Assembly (NCBI GenBank): GCA_964351855.1
Contig: CAYGQD010000001.1
Coordinates: 49,138-113,137, forward strand
Source of the DNA: JBCDHN01 sp964351855
Lineage (GTDB): Bacteria; Verrucomicrobiota; Verrucomicrobiia; Verrucomicrobiales; DEV007
DNA length: 64,000 nt
Direction: 5' to 3'
The translations under genes and the position numbers were made by a program. Within the stretch, counting starts at the first letter, position 1. Each line of letters opens with the position of its first letter. The notes under the pieces are model-generated. The model searched no databases. It saw nothing but the letters and a program-made list of their open reading frames with translations, and had not been told where the DNA came from. Shown piece by piece: positions 1-8,264 of the stretch.

Positions 1-546
1 AACCTCAACAATTTTCTCCGTAGCTTCTTCTTTAATCCGATGATACACAATCCGAATACCTGTCATTTCTGCGTCGGATAGGAATAGATCATCAGCATCC
101 GCTGGCAGATTATCTCCGATATCGAATATGGCTGTAACAAAAGAGGTTAAGTTCTCCGTCGGGATTCGTTCCCGAATCGCATACACCGCCTCCAGCAGAT
201 CAAGAATCTTACCACCATCCTTCGCATCCTTGAAGATTGCTAGCAACTCGTCACGACTATGCGACTTATTGATAATTCGATCTAACAGTGCAGCACTGAT
301 GTCGTCTCCTTCCAAAGCGAGCTGAAAATACTTGTTGAAATGCTTAGGGTGACAAACCCGTCGCTCTCTAAGGGATTGTTCTTCGTCGTAATATGAGCTC
401 TCCGCAGCTTGGGGAAAGAGCGCCACAAGAATTTCGCGAATCGACGATCGTTCGTCTGGGTCTGTAGAACTTTCGTCGGCTATGATTTTGACTTGTTCTC
501 GGAATGCATCTGGGAGGGAAAAGTGATGCGCTGCAGCTACGTTCAT
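1..546 (-). pseudogene. KAP-family P-loop NTPase, C-terminal fragment (5' truncated, runs off left edge)
   Basis: Read on the minus strand, 182 codons stay open from a TGA at 553-555 to the window edge. The first methionine is at 544-546. The translation contains RRVCHPKHFNKYFQLAL followed by ALLDRIINKSHSRDELLAIF and a LLEAVYAIRERIP segment. The P-x-x-F-x-x-Y-F pattern and the helical region after it resemble the C-terminal third of KAP-family NTPases, which are membrane-associated ATPases common in defence and mobile regions. The Walker A and B part, normally N-terminal, is absent, because the frame is closed where the + strand recombinase begins. The fragment overlaps the recombinase start head to head by about 20 bases. 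I infer that the element carrying the recombinase was inserted into, or recombined with, this gene. The family call rests on pattern recall only; the remaining C-terminus lies outside the window. Confidence 0.5.
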
Positions 547-1743
547 CGGGGCTCAAAAATGCAAGAACCCAACTACTCGGTTCAGATTCAATTTCAGAAG
601 CGGCGGTATCGGTTTCGGCTTGGCACGGCCAACGTGGCTACGGCTTCCGCGAAAGCGCGAGACATTTATCTTAGCCTTCAGGGTAACGGCTGGGAAGAGA
701 CGATGAAAAAGTATGGATCTGAACCAGTATCTGAGACGACTTCAAATTCCGCGAATACCGTGGGCGAGCTGATCGAGACAGCTTGTCGATTGTCTACCGC
801 ACGGCCCCAGACTCTCAATACCTACTGCCGTGCATTCCGACGAATTGTAGCGGCGATCGCCCAGATACCTGATGAGGGCAAATACGACGGGCTCAAAGGC
901 GGTCATGAAGGTTGGCAAGCTAAAGTGGATTCCGTTCCGCTCGCTGAAATAACTCCGATGAAGGTTACCGCGTGGAAAAACGCCTATCTGTTGTCTGCGG
1001 CGTCTGATCCAGCGAAAGCAAAGAGCGCAAGGACCACGGTTAATAGTCTGATTCGAAACTCCAAAGCGCTGTTTTCAAAGAAGGTGCTCCCTTTTCTGGC
1101 TGCGGAGATTGAATTTCCGAATCCGCTTCCCTTTGAAAACGTGACGATGGAAAAGCCTTCGTCCATGCGCTACGTGAGCCAAATCGATGCAAAAGCAATT
1201 CTAGCAGCTGCCCACAACGATTTGGCGGCCCAAGACCCAGAAGCGTTCAAAGCCCTACTGCTGGCTTGTATGTGCGGGTTGCGAATCAGTGAAATCGACC
1301 ACCTGCTTTGGTCTGCGTTCGACTTTGAGGATGAAACGCTGACAATCAAAGACACTGAGTTTCATCGGCTGAAATCGGAGGACTCCGCAGGCGAAATCGA
1401 TTTGACCCCAGAAGTAGTTTCCGCATTTCAGGGTTGGAAGGCGATGTCCACTAACATCTTTGTTATCGAATCTCCAAATGCTCCACGCAAACCAGGAGGT
1501 CCGAGGCATTACCGCTGCGACGGAACTTTCAACAGGTTGCGGAAATGGCTGCGGGACAACGGTGTAAACGCCAAAAAGCCGATCCACGAACTTCGCAAAG
1601 AGATGGGAAGTATCATTGCGTCAGAACATGACATTTTCGTAGCTTCCCGGTATTTGCGACACAGCGATATCCGCATCACTGCCGCCATTTACGTGGACAA
1701 AAAGCGTAAAATCACGCCTTCTCTTCAGTTCAACCCGGCTTGA
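526..1743 (+). CDS. Tyrosine recombinase / phage-type integrase
   Basis: A 405-residue site-specific recombinase of the lambda-integrase superfamily, expected to integrate or excise the surrounding element. The catalytic set is complete: Arg253 in CGLRISEI, His354 and Arg357 in HELRK, His379 in LRHSD and the nucleophile Tyr389 in AAIYVD. A candidate beta-strand Lys lies between the first Arg and the HxxR box (LTIKDTEFHRLKS). The N-terminal part has a basic arm-binding segment (FQKRRYRFRLG) and a SAM-like core-binding region. I chose the ATG at 526 because a GGGAGGG ribosome-binding site precedes it by 7-8 bases; the frame is open further upstream to 409, but that part is antisense to the KAP fragment. 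A small HTH protein, a candidate directionality factor, lies just downstream in the opposite orientation. It is not closely related to the other two integrases in this window (17.2-17.8 kb and 21.4-22.5 kb). Confidence 0.9.
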   Translation: MRCSYVHRGSKMQEPNYSVQIQFQKRRYRFRLGTANVATASAKARDIYLSLQGNGWEETMKKYGSEPVSETTSNSANTVGELIETACRLSTARPQTLNTYCRAFRRIVAAIAQIPDEGKYDGLKGGHEGWQAKVDSVPLAEITPMKVTAWKNAYLLSAASDPAKAKSARTTVNSLIRNSKALFSKKVLPFLAAEIEFPNPLPFENVTMEKPSSMRYVSQIDAKAILAAAHNDLAAQDPEAFKALLLACMCGLRISEIDHLLWSAFDFEDETLTIKDTEFHRLKSEDSAGEIDLTPEVVSAFQGWKAMSTNIFVIESPNAPRKPGGPRHYRCDGTFNRLRKWLRDNGVNAKKPIHELRKEMGSIIASEHDIFVASRYLRHSDIRITAAIYVDKKRKITPSLQFNPA

Positions 1744-1770
1744 TTCGCGTCAAATCCAAAACGAGGCGAC

Positions 1771-1983
1771 CTATTGAACAAGCGCGTCCTCTTCAACCGC
1801 TTCCACATCGCAAAGTCGATACCGGAGAAATCGCTTTCCCAAACGGAGAGGACTCAACAGACCAGCCTTTTCTTTTCGCTTGATTGTCTCCACTGAACAA
1901 CTCCATCGATCCGCGAGTTCCTTTCGAGACAAAGTCTTCATGGTCGGGTCCAGGTACGATTTCTGATTGGTGGCGGCATTCAT
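1771..1983 (-). CDS. Small helix-turn-helix DNA-binding protein (excisionase/AlpA-like)
   Basis: About 70 residues. The core LSRKELADRWSCSVETIKR, then KEKAGLLSPLRLGKRFLRY, is the winged-HTH layout of excisionase/MerR-like proteins: two helices, then a wing with basic residues, then a short acidic C-terminal helix. Such proteins bind attachment-site DNA as recombination directionality factors or act as small repressors. It sits 27 bases beyond the integrase stop codon and converges on it, as often seen in integrated elements. The start is uncertain: ATG at 1981-1983 or the internal ATG at 1939-1941 just before KTLSRKEL; neither has a clear ribosome-binding site. The role as directionality factor is inferred from position and family only. 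Confidence 0.65.
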   Translation of the reverse strand: MNAATNQKSYLDPTMKTLSRKELADRWSCSVETIKRKEKAGLLSPLRLGKRFLRYRLCDVEAVEEDALVQ

Positions 1984-2297
1984 CAATCAGGTAAGAGTCG
2001 CCCTGCCGAAATGTCGGTGAAGTTTTCTTAGCCTTTTTGATTCGAGATTCTGAGATAACCGCCTCCCAAGACCACAACCTGTTTTCGAATTGAGTCTCTC
2101 AAATGGGGCTTTACCTTTGTCAGTTTCGGCATAAAAAAATCGTTGTGACACGAAAAGAAGAAACCCATGTGATGCTTGGATTGAGGATCTCCATTGAGTT
2201 GCAAAGCGAGAGGAGCACCGCAGTAACTCCGGGCTGCCATGTTCCGGCAACGCGCTCAACGATCGATTTTTCCTTCCGGACTGCTGAGCGCGATGCA
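1984..2297. other. Intergenic stretch without a convincing gene
   Basis: About 310 bases between the HTH gene and the end of the membrane-protein gene. Several short frames overlap here on both strands, none with family-like composition. A 34-codon basic frame (2028-2132, minus) is possible but unsupported. No hairpin with a T-tract was seen. Confidence 0.4.
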
Positions 2298-3608
2298 TTA
2301 TGATGCCTCGTTCTTTCGCCCTTTCTTGATCTGCCTGATTGCGGATATTCTAGCAGGCTCAAAACTGGTTGAGACCCATGTCAGGGCATCAGTTTTGTTT
2401 AGCTGGATTCCAAAGTCTTCAATTGGCGTCCAGTTTTCCTTTGGTTGGCCGCGAAAGCTGGATCTCCGATATCTTTGAATAAGCGAGTCCAACTCCCAAA
2501 GCGAGTCATGAAGCTGCAGGAATCCAAGCTCCGCATCCCCACCTCGACTTTCGCCCATTGCCTCGATCTCCTCTGGATTGCCGTGTTCAGCTACTGCCAT
2601 GCAAAATTCGACAAATTCATAGATCGAGTCATCTGACATAATAACCGCATCATCCTCTTCGTTCTCAAATAGCACCCGAAGCGTCGCAGGATTCTGGACG
2701 AAGCGCGACCCGAACAACTCATATTTTGCCTCAGTAAAGCGTTCCCTTCTCCACTCCGAATGGAGCTCATCTTCCAGTTCGATTAATTCATGAATCTGTC
2801 GGGTGCTCCATTTTTCCCAACCTTCAGCAACCGCTGTCCCTACTATACTTGTTTTGCCGGCTGCTCTTATGGAAGAATAGTGGCCCCATAGACCATGATA
2901 CCCTGACATCTTAGCATTCTTTCTTTGCTCCAATCTGCTACTTCTCAACTCATGACGTTGATGCCTCAATTCAACGCTCTGAAGAATCACAGTGACCAAC
3001 AGCCCCGCAAAGGCCAATCCAGAAAAGACGGTATTTGCTAATCCCGTCGCATCCACAATGTTGGCGGCATGTTCCGCATTGCGGGCGATACTGATGATTG
3101 CTAATACCGAGCTAGCCCACATACCTAACACGACTAAGAATGCACAAATGAATAGACGCCCAAGCGGTCGACTTATTGAAGAACTACTCTTGTCTGCAAA
3201 TCCACGGCTATCTTCGGCTGAAGAATCCAAAACCTTGGTTGCTATGTTTTTCCAGGCGAGAAGTGCTATCACCAATGAAACCACCATCGCGACACAGGAA
3301 AAAGTCGCGAACCTCATTTCAAAGTGCGGCCACCCAACTGAAAGCAATTGAGTCGGATCAGAATTAGTGGCGCTTTGAACAGTGCCCGCTAGATCTGACT
3401 CCGAATTCGTAGCTCCACCCCTAACTTCCCGCACTTCGTCTTCAACCGCGCCCTCACTCGGAGGCAGCTTGTTAACTCTATTTGGAGTGATCGAAACCGA
3501 ACTATCGGAAGGAATATCTGAAATCCCACCGGTGGATTGCCCAAATGAATTTGGTAATGGGCACATTACGCAACCCAAAAGAGCAATAGGTATAAAGTAT
3601 GTCTTCAT
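2298..3608 (-). CDS. Membrane protein of unknown function, last gene of the ABC-importer operon
   Basis: 436 residues. It begins with a signal peptide (MKTYFIPIALLGCVMCPLP...FGQ), followed by a Ser/Pro-rich periplasmic stretch of about 75 residues. Three hydrophobic segments then follow (MRFATFSCVAMVVSLVIALLAW; LGRLFICAFLVVLGMWASSVLAII; LANTVFSGLAFAGLLVTVILQ). The remaining 230 residues are charged and likely cytoplasmic, starting with a basic coiled-coil-like segment (RHQRHELRSSRLEQRKNAK) and continuing with acidic helices. I recognise no catalytic motif. Its ATG lies only 15 bases after the stop codon of the ABC ATPase, so it is probably co-transcribed with the importer. It could be an accessory or sensory partner, or an unrelated cargo gene; nothing in the sequence decides this. 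Confidence 0.75.
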   Translation of the reverse strand: MKTYFIPIALLGCVMCPLPNSFGQSTGGISDIPSDSSVSITPNRVNKLPPSEGAVEDEVREVRGGATNSESDLAGTVQSATNSDPTQLLSVGWPHFEMRFATFSCVAMVVSLVIALLAWKNIATKVLDSSAEDSRGFADKSSSSISRPLGRLFICAFLVVLGMWASSVLAIISIARNAEHAANIVDATGLANTVFSGLAFAGLLVTVILQSVELRHQRHELRSSRLEQRKNAKMSGYHGLWGHYSSIRAAGKTSIVGTAVAEGWEKWSTRQIHELIELEDELHSEWRRERFTEAKYELFGSRFVQNPATLRVLFENEEDDAVIMSDDSIYEFVEFCMAVAEHGNPEEIEAMGESRGGDAELGFLQLHDSLWELDSLIQRYRRSSFRGQPKENWTPIEDFGIQLNKTDALTWVSTSFEPARISAIRQIKKGRKNEAS

Positions 3609-3623
3609 ATTACGATAGGTAGA

Positions 3624-4343
3624 CTAACTACTTAAAAGTTCACTCACACGAAAATAGAGTTCCCTTTGCTTTGTTGTCAGAGATCTTTGGAACGGTTCTG
3701 GTTCAAGATCAATCGACGTAATAATATCAAACCTCTTCCCTACTATTAGTATCTGATCACTGAGGCGAATAGCATCTTCGATATCGTGTGTCACCATAAT
3801 GGAAATGCACGGGTTCTTTAGGAGGTTCTCCAGGAGAAGCTTCTGGATTCTATGTCGATTTGAAACATCGACTCCAGAAAAAGGCTCATCTAGAAGAAGG
3901 ATCATCGGATTTGTTACAAAGGCTCTTGCCAAAGCAACCCTGGTTTTCTCACCACCAGATAGATTCTTTGGCCAGTCATTCATGCGCTCAAGCAACCCAA
4001 ATCGCTCCATGCATTCAACAGCTGCATCATTTGCTTCTGAAGCCGAGCTACCTGCCGAGAAGGTCACGTTTTCCAGGGCGGTCTTCCACGGCATCAGCCG
4101 GTGATCTTGGAAAATCATTTGGATATTCCTACTTGGCTTCGTTACTGTATTGCCATTCATTTCAACTCTACCATCGAATCGCTTTTCCAGCCCTGCGACG
4201 ATTCGCAAAAACGTAGTCTTTCCAACACCACTTTCACCAAGGACTGAGATGAAAGTTCCTGGAGTAAAGCTCATCATAAAGCCCTCGATTAGTGCCTCTG
4301 AAACTCCCGGAAACCTCATTTGACGAATTTCTATGGATAACAT
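3624..4343 (-). CDS. ABC importer ATP-binding protein (SsuB/TauB/NrtD-like)
   Basis: About 239 residues, a full-size nucleotide-binding subunit. Walker A is GESGVGKT (residues 36-43), the Q-loop is IFQDHRLMPWKTALENV, the signature is LSGGEKTRVALARA, Walker B is ILLLDEPFSGVD and the switch His is in MVTHD. The short Q-loop-to-signature distance and the RLMPWKTALENV motif are typical of the nitrate/sulfonate/taurine family (TauB, SsuB). It would energise the permease encoded just upstream. The ATG at 4341-4343 lies 4 bases after the permease stop and has AGGA in front of it inside the permease gene. An in-frame ATG 33 bases upstream, overlapping the permease, is the alternative. The substrate cannot be read from this subunit. 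Confidence 0.88.
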   Translation of the reverse strand: MLSIEIRQMRFPGVSEALIEGFMMSFTPGTFISVLGESGVGKTTFLRIVAGLEKRFDGRVEMNGNTVTKPSRNIQMIFQDHRLMPWKTALENVTFSAGSSASEANDAAVECMERFGLLERMNDWPKNLSGGEKTRVALARAFVTNPMILLLDEPFSGVDVSNRHRIQKLLLENLLKNPCISIMVTHDIEDAIRLSDQILIVGKRFDIITSIDLEPEPFQRSLTTKQRELYFRVSELLSS

Positions 4344-4347
4344 AATC

Positions 4348-5133
4348 CTATTTTTCAATTTCGATTTCAATTGCATCCGCCCACATGATACACTCGCGTT
4401 GAACTTTGCTTATCAATGCGTCTGTTCCATATGCCAGAACACCGAGGACAATCATGCCCGAAAACTCAGACTCAACCCGGCCCATTTCTCGTGCATCCGC
4501 AATAAACCAACCTAGGCCCTCGCTCCCTTGCCGGGCAGATGCGTATTCCACGAAGAATAAGACAACCCAGCCAAACACGAGAGAGAGTCGGACTGAATGA
4601 AAAATCGTCGGAAGGCTGTGCGGAAGGTAAATTTCAAACACTTGTTTCCAAATGCTTTTGCCATAGATTTGAGCAAGCTCTAGATAGGAAACCGGCAGCA
4701 ATCTGATTGAGTGAAACGTGTATCCATAAACTACGAAAAAAGTGGAGGCGAAAACTATGATCAATTTGAAGGCCTCACCAGACCCGAAAAGCATTACAGA
4801 TACTGGTATCCAAATGACCACTGGAATTCCAGCAAAAAGTTGGATGGTGGGATGAATGTAGATCCTCGCATTTGCAAGTAAGCCGGTGGTTAGCGCCCAA
4901 AATATTCCGAATGCGCTCCCTAACAAAACCCCTGCAAATAACCTTCCCAAACTTCGAGCCGAATGATTAAAAAGCTCAAACGATCTAAAGAGTTCAGTTA
5001 GCCGCAAAAAGACCTGCGTCGGAGCCGCGGAGTGCGAGGGAGGCAGATAGCCAAGCCTGACAATGACCTCCCATACCAGCACCACTAAGAGGGGAAGGAG
5101 GAAAGGCCGAGCATATGACCAACAGCGAGACAT
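4348..5133 (-). CDS. ABC importer permease (SsuC/TauC-like, binding-protein-dependent)
   Basis: 261 residues with about six hydrophobic segments, the normal size for this family. The cytoplasmic EAA-like loop, which docks onto the ATPase, is visible as YLELAQIYGKSIWKQVFEI followed by LPHSLPTIFHSVRLSLVFGW. The N-terminal SYARPFLLPLLVVLVWEVIVRLG and the LFAGVLLGSAFGIFWALTTG segments match the BPD_transp_1 fold of sulfonate, taurine and nitrate permeases. It lies between the binding-protein gene (25 bases upstream) and the ATPase gene. The three form a complete importer operon read leftward. The substrate is not determined. Confidence 0.87.
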   Translation of the reverse strand: MSRCWSYARPFLLPLLVVLVWEVIVRLGYLPPSHSAAPTQVFLRLTELFRSFELFNHSARSLGRLFAGVLLGSAFGIFWALTTGLLANARIYIHPTIQLFAGIPVVIWIPVSVMLFGSGEAFKLIIVFASTFFVVYGYTFHSIRLLPVSYLELAQIYGKSIWKQVFEIYLPHSLPTIFHSVRLSLVFGWVVLFFVEYASARQGSEGLGWFIADAREMGRVESEFSGMIVLGVLAYGTDALISKVQRECIMWADAIEIEIEK

Positions 5134-5158
5134 CGGAAATCAGAGCAAGCCCTTAAGG

Positions 5159-6136
5159 CTAATTAGGAACAGTCTGAAAGTTTAGGTTTAAGAGGTCAAC
5201 AGCTACGTCCACAGGTTCGTCGGTCCGGGTTTGATCTTCCTTCGCCATGAATGTTGCCTTCCACTGCAGAGCCTTCAAATCGGATTCATCAATGATGTCA
5301 AGCCAATCGAACTTTGGTAACGCGATTTCGATTACCTTTTGATCAAGGCCAAAATCAGTCGAAATAATTTTCGCGGTTTCCTGTGGATTCTCAGTGATCC
5401 ATTTTTTAGCCCGAGCTATTACTTCAAGAAAAGCGTGCAATGCTTCCGGATTAGAAGCTATAAAGGCATCAGAAGCAGCTACTGTGCTTTGGATCGGCGC
5501 TCGCGCAGCCTCAATCACTTTGCCTCGTCCATTCGCCTGTTGATCCTCAACGTAAGGCGCCCACACGGCCCATCCATCCAGTTGCCCGGTCTCAAACGCT
5601 GTCCTTCCCTCAACGAGTTTCATATACCTAAGATCGAAATCCTCGATCTCATATCCCTCGTCTTCAATAAGCTTCAAGAGACCAAAATAGGAACTTGTCC
5701 CCGTTTGCACCGCTATTGATTTGCCCTTGAGATCTGCAAGAGTTTTCGCCGAACTGGAGATGGGCACTAATATGTCCTGCCCCATACTTCCAGACATGGC
5801 CACTATTCTTATTTGATTCCCCTGTGCCTTGCACAAAATTTGCGGGATAGCAGCCGAAAAGAGAATGTTCAGTTTCTTACCCGCAAAATCTGCACTAATG
5901 GTCTGGCGGTCGTTGTAGTTAGTATAGACGATGTCAAACTCCGCAAGACCCGGGTGGCCCTTAAACCAATCGAAGTGGTGAGCAATGTGAAACGGACTGT
6001 TTCCCAAAGATTTCGTAAATGTCCCAACTCGAATAGGTTGGCCGGCCCTTTCACCAACATCACGTTTTTGAAAGAACCACACCGAGACGACCCCAATGAT
6101 AGCAATTAAAATTACAATAATAGTTCGAGATTTCAT
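5159..6136 (-). CDS. ABC importer substrate-binding protein (SsuA/TauA/NMT1-like)
   Basis: About 325 residues. An N-terminal hydrophobic helix (TIIVILIAIIGVVSVWFF) without a lipobox Cys suggests a signal anchor or uncleaved signal. The mature part reads IRVGTFTKSLGNSPFHIAHHFDWF, then LADLKGKSIAVQTGTSSYFGLLKL and AFETGQLDGWAVWAPYVED. These are hallmarks of the NMT1/SsuA type-2 periplasmic binding proteins that bind sulfonates, nitrate, bicarbonate or pyrimidine-like ligands. I prefer the ATG at 6134-6136 just before KSRTIIV; the frame extends to a TTG at 6181, which adds a non-signal-like leader. First gene of the leftward importer operon and divergent from the GHKL/AAA+ pair. The ligand is unknown, although LGNSP...HF and the DGWAVWAPY box fit the taurine/sulfonate branch. 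Confidence 0.83.
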   Translation of the reverse strand: MKSRTIIVILIAIIGVVSVWFFQKRDVGERAGQPIRVGTFTKSLGNSPFHIAHHFDWFKGHPGLAEFDIVYTNYNDRQTISADFAGKKLNILFSAAIPQILCKAQGNQIRIVAMSGSMGQDILVPISSSAKTLADLKGKSIAVQTGTSSYFGLLKLIEDEGYEIEDFDLRYMKLVEGRTAFETGQLDGWAVWAPYVEDQQANGRGKVIEAARAPIQSTVAASDAFIASNPEALHAFLEVIARAKKWITENPQETAKIISTDFGLDQKVIEIALPKFDWLDIIDESDLKALQWKATFMAKEDQTRTDEPVDVAVDLLNLNFQTVPN

Positions 6137-6434
6137 TTTTGAGGAAAAGTTTGGTTGGATTGGTAGGCTTTGGATACGCAATGTTCTGAGAGCAGATTCT
6201 ATGCCAGAGTATCATCAATGCGCAAACCTTACTCCCGGAATCAATGCTTTTGCATGTAAAGCTCTTTTTAGGTATCCATAGGGTTACAAAGAGTAACGCT
6301 ACGGTGGCATTTTCTGTTGGCGAAAGCCTTGCGACTTTGGTAGCCTGGATGAAACCTTTAGGTAACAACTGGGGGGTGCCAAGCTCATCAGCGTTTAGGG
6401 TTTAACAAAATTTGACATTTTACCTTTTCGAACA
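6137..6434. other. Divergent intergenic region between the importer operon and the GHKL/AAA+ pair
   Basis: Holds the promoters for two divergent units. A TTGACA hexamer lies at 6412-6417 but its -10 would fall in the start codon of the rightward gene, so I do not call a promoter. No strong inverted repeat or RNA gene was seen. Confidence 0.4.
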
Positions 6435-8264
6435 ATGATGGATGAAAATCACATGAGGAAGGATCTAGATTTGGATTTGTTCGATAGGCTTCTTTCAAGA
6501 CTCTTCGAGACGCACGCAAAAATCTCCTCTACTACTGACCCGCAAAAGAGATTTCAAGTTCTCAATTTAGTTCTCAACCCATTTGGCGGGACAAATATTA
6601 GCGCACCTGCCCAGGTAAACCAAATAGAGTGGGCTCGACAATTACTTCCGAGCGCTACCCTTGAGGATATTGAGGGAATATGTCGCTTGAGCGAAAGCTG
6701 TGAAACAGTGTTGGCTTCGTTGTTGCCCGCTAACATTTCATACTGCGCTCTGAGTTATTGGAGTCCAATTGATGAGCGTAGGCATACGCTATCTCGCCGG
6801 ATGGATTCGCGAGAGCATCTCGATCGTCGTATCAGCACGGCACGTGCGTTCGCTTTCTATGCATTATCCTATATCGGCGCAAGAAAGATGGCTTCATTGA
6901 AGTCGCTGGTACAGTATGTGATTGAGAGCGACTCTCACAAACGTCCTGTAGACGTAGTCTACGGCAAGCCGATCGAGGGGCATTGCTTCTTGCACCTTCC
7001 CGAAGATCTCGCAGATAGATTCCTCGAGCACTTTCAGATTACACAGATTCTTGACGACTGTATTACGAACAATGAATCAATATCCAATGAAGATCTAGAA
7101 GATTTGCTAACGGAAATGATGGAGAATCTCTTCAGAATTCCTCCACATGACTATGGGTTGGGAGATACATTTTTTTCCAACTTTTCTGTTCAGGTTGCTG
7201 CGATGCCCGATGACCTGAGGTCTCTCTGCAATCGAGTTGCCACGGAGTTGTCGGGATACCTCGAAACGCGTAAGGCAATTACCCTTGATGAAGCTGCCTT
7301 CATGGTTATGACTCATTACCTTTATCGAATGGTTTGTCCTGCGGACCGGGTTCTCATGTTAACGACTAAGATGCAGGACTCCTACTCTGCCATGACCGTT
7401 GGCGGGACAGGTCCATGGGAGATTGCCGATATGCTATTAGTCAAGCAAGTTGGTAAGAGCCTGTTACAACAGCCATATCTCGCCGACACTTTATATCTGG
7501 AATCTCTGCGGTCTGCTGCTGATACCGCTAGGCTTGCGTTGGGAGATGTTGGACACATTCTGGAAACACCACTCGTGACAACAAAAAATTCTATTTGCGA
7601 GGCGCTCAGACTTCTTGAAGGCCACGACAACCATGATGAACTTCGAAAGAGCCTATTGGGATCAAGAGGGGATGTTGAGAGATCTCTGCAGCTGATTTTT
7701 GTTAGTCGTCATACATTACGTAGGGACTATAGTGTGCTTAAAAATGGAGTATGTAATCTTGAGCAAGTGTTTCATCAGATCAAGGAGGAAGCTTTTCCAT
7801 TTAGTAAGAATGTGTCTATATCTGAATTACAGCTAGATGGGGCTCCAAACTTAGTCGTAGGTTCCAAAGCTGCTTGGACTAACGTCGCCTGGACTTTGCT
7901 CCACAACGCTACGGTTCATAGTACCGACGGTTCCGAAGTTTGCGTGGAGTTGCATTTTGAAGAGATTGCAGAGACCCGGATGAGAAATTCCTATGCTAAA
8001 CTGATCGTGTCAAATGCGCCCCAAAGACCACCAGATGCTAGACGCATGCAACACATTAACGAGGCATTACAAGGATCTCGAGACCGAATTCCCCACATGG
8101 CCCAAGATTCCGTCGCCATTCAGGAGGTCCGCGTTAGGGAGCATGGAATAGGACTTGGAATTTTGGGAAAATTCATCCAAGCTATAAATGCAAAAGCTTC
8201 TGCCTCTCTAGCTGGGAGCAGGTTTATAATTACTATTGGAAATATTGAAATTTGCAATGAATAG
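6435..8264 (+). CDS. GHKL (histidine-kinase-type) ATPase protein lacking a recognisable His-phosphotransfer box
   Basis: 609 residues, soluble, no membrane segments. The C-terminal 130 residues carry a degenerate HATPase_c domain: an N-box-like AAWTNVAWTLLHNATVHS and a G-box-like EHGIGLGILGKFIQAINAKA, ending in a beta-strand RFIITI. I see no HAMP or PAS signature and no clear H-box (H-E/D-x-x-x-P) in front of the ATPase domain. The 450-residue N-terminal part is helical and unrecognised. The gene overlaps the next by 8 bases, so the two products are probably made together and may form a signalling pair. Possible roles are a non-canonical sensor kinase, or a GHKL ATPase that changes conformation like MORC/Hsp90-type proteins. 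The start has two consecutive ATGs and no clear ribosome-binding site. Confidence 0.7.
   Translation: MMDENHMRKDLDLDLFDRLLSRLFETHAKISSTTDPQKRFQVLNLVLNPFGGTNISAPAQVNQIEWARQLLPSATLEDIEGICRLSESCETVLASLLPANISYCALSYWSPIDERRHTLSRRMDSREHLDRRISTARAFAFYALSYIGARKMASLKSLVQYVIESDSHKRPVDVVYGKPIEGHCFLHLPEDLADRFLEHFQITQILDDCITNNESISNEDLEDLLTEMMENLFRIPPHDYGLGDTFFSNFSVQVAAMPDDLRSLCNRVATELSGYLETRKAITLDEAAFMVMTHYLYRMVCPADRVLMLTTKMQDSYSAMTVGGTGPWEIADMLLVKQVGKSLLQQPYLADTLYLESLRSAADTARLALGDVGHILETPLVTTKNSICEALRLLEGHDNHDELRKSLLGSRGDVERSLQLIFVSRHTLRRDYSVLKNGVCNLEQVFHQIKEEAFPFSKNVSISELQLDGAPNLVVGSKAAWTNVAWTLLHNATVHSTDGSEVCVELHFEEIAETRMRNSYAKLIVSNAPQRPPDARRMQHINEALQGSRDRIPHMAQDSVAIQEVRVREHGIGLGILGKFIQAINAKASASLAGSRFIITIGNIEICNE

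Noticed and set aside
2028..2132. 34-codon basic frame on the minus strand (MPKLTKVKPHLRDSIRKQVV...)
   Set aside because: No ribosome-binding site or recognisable family; overlaps several equally long frames in a gene-poor stretch.
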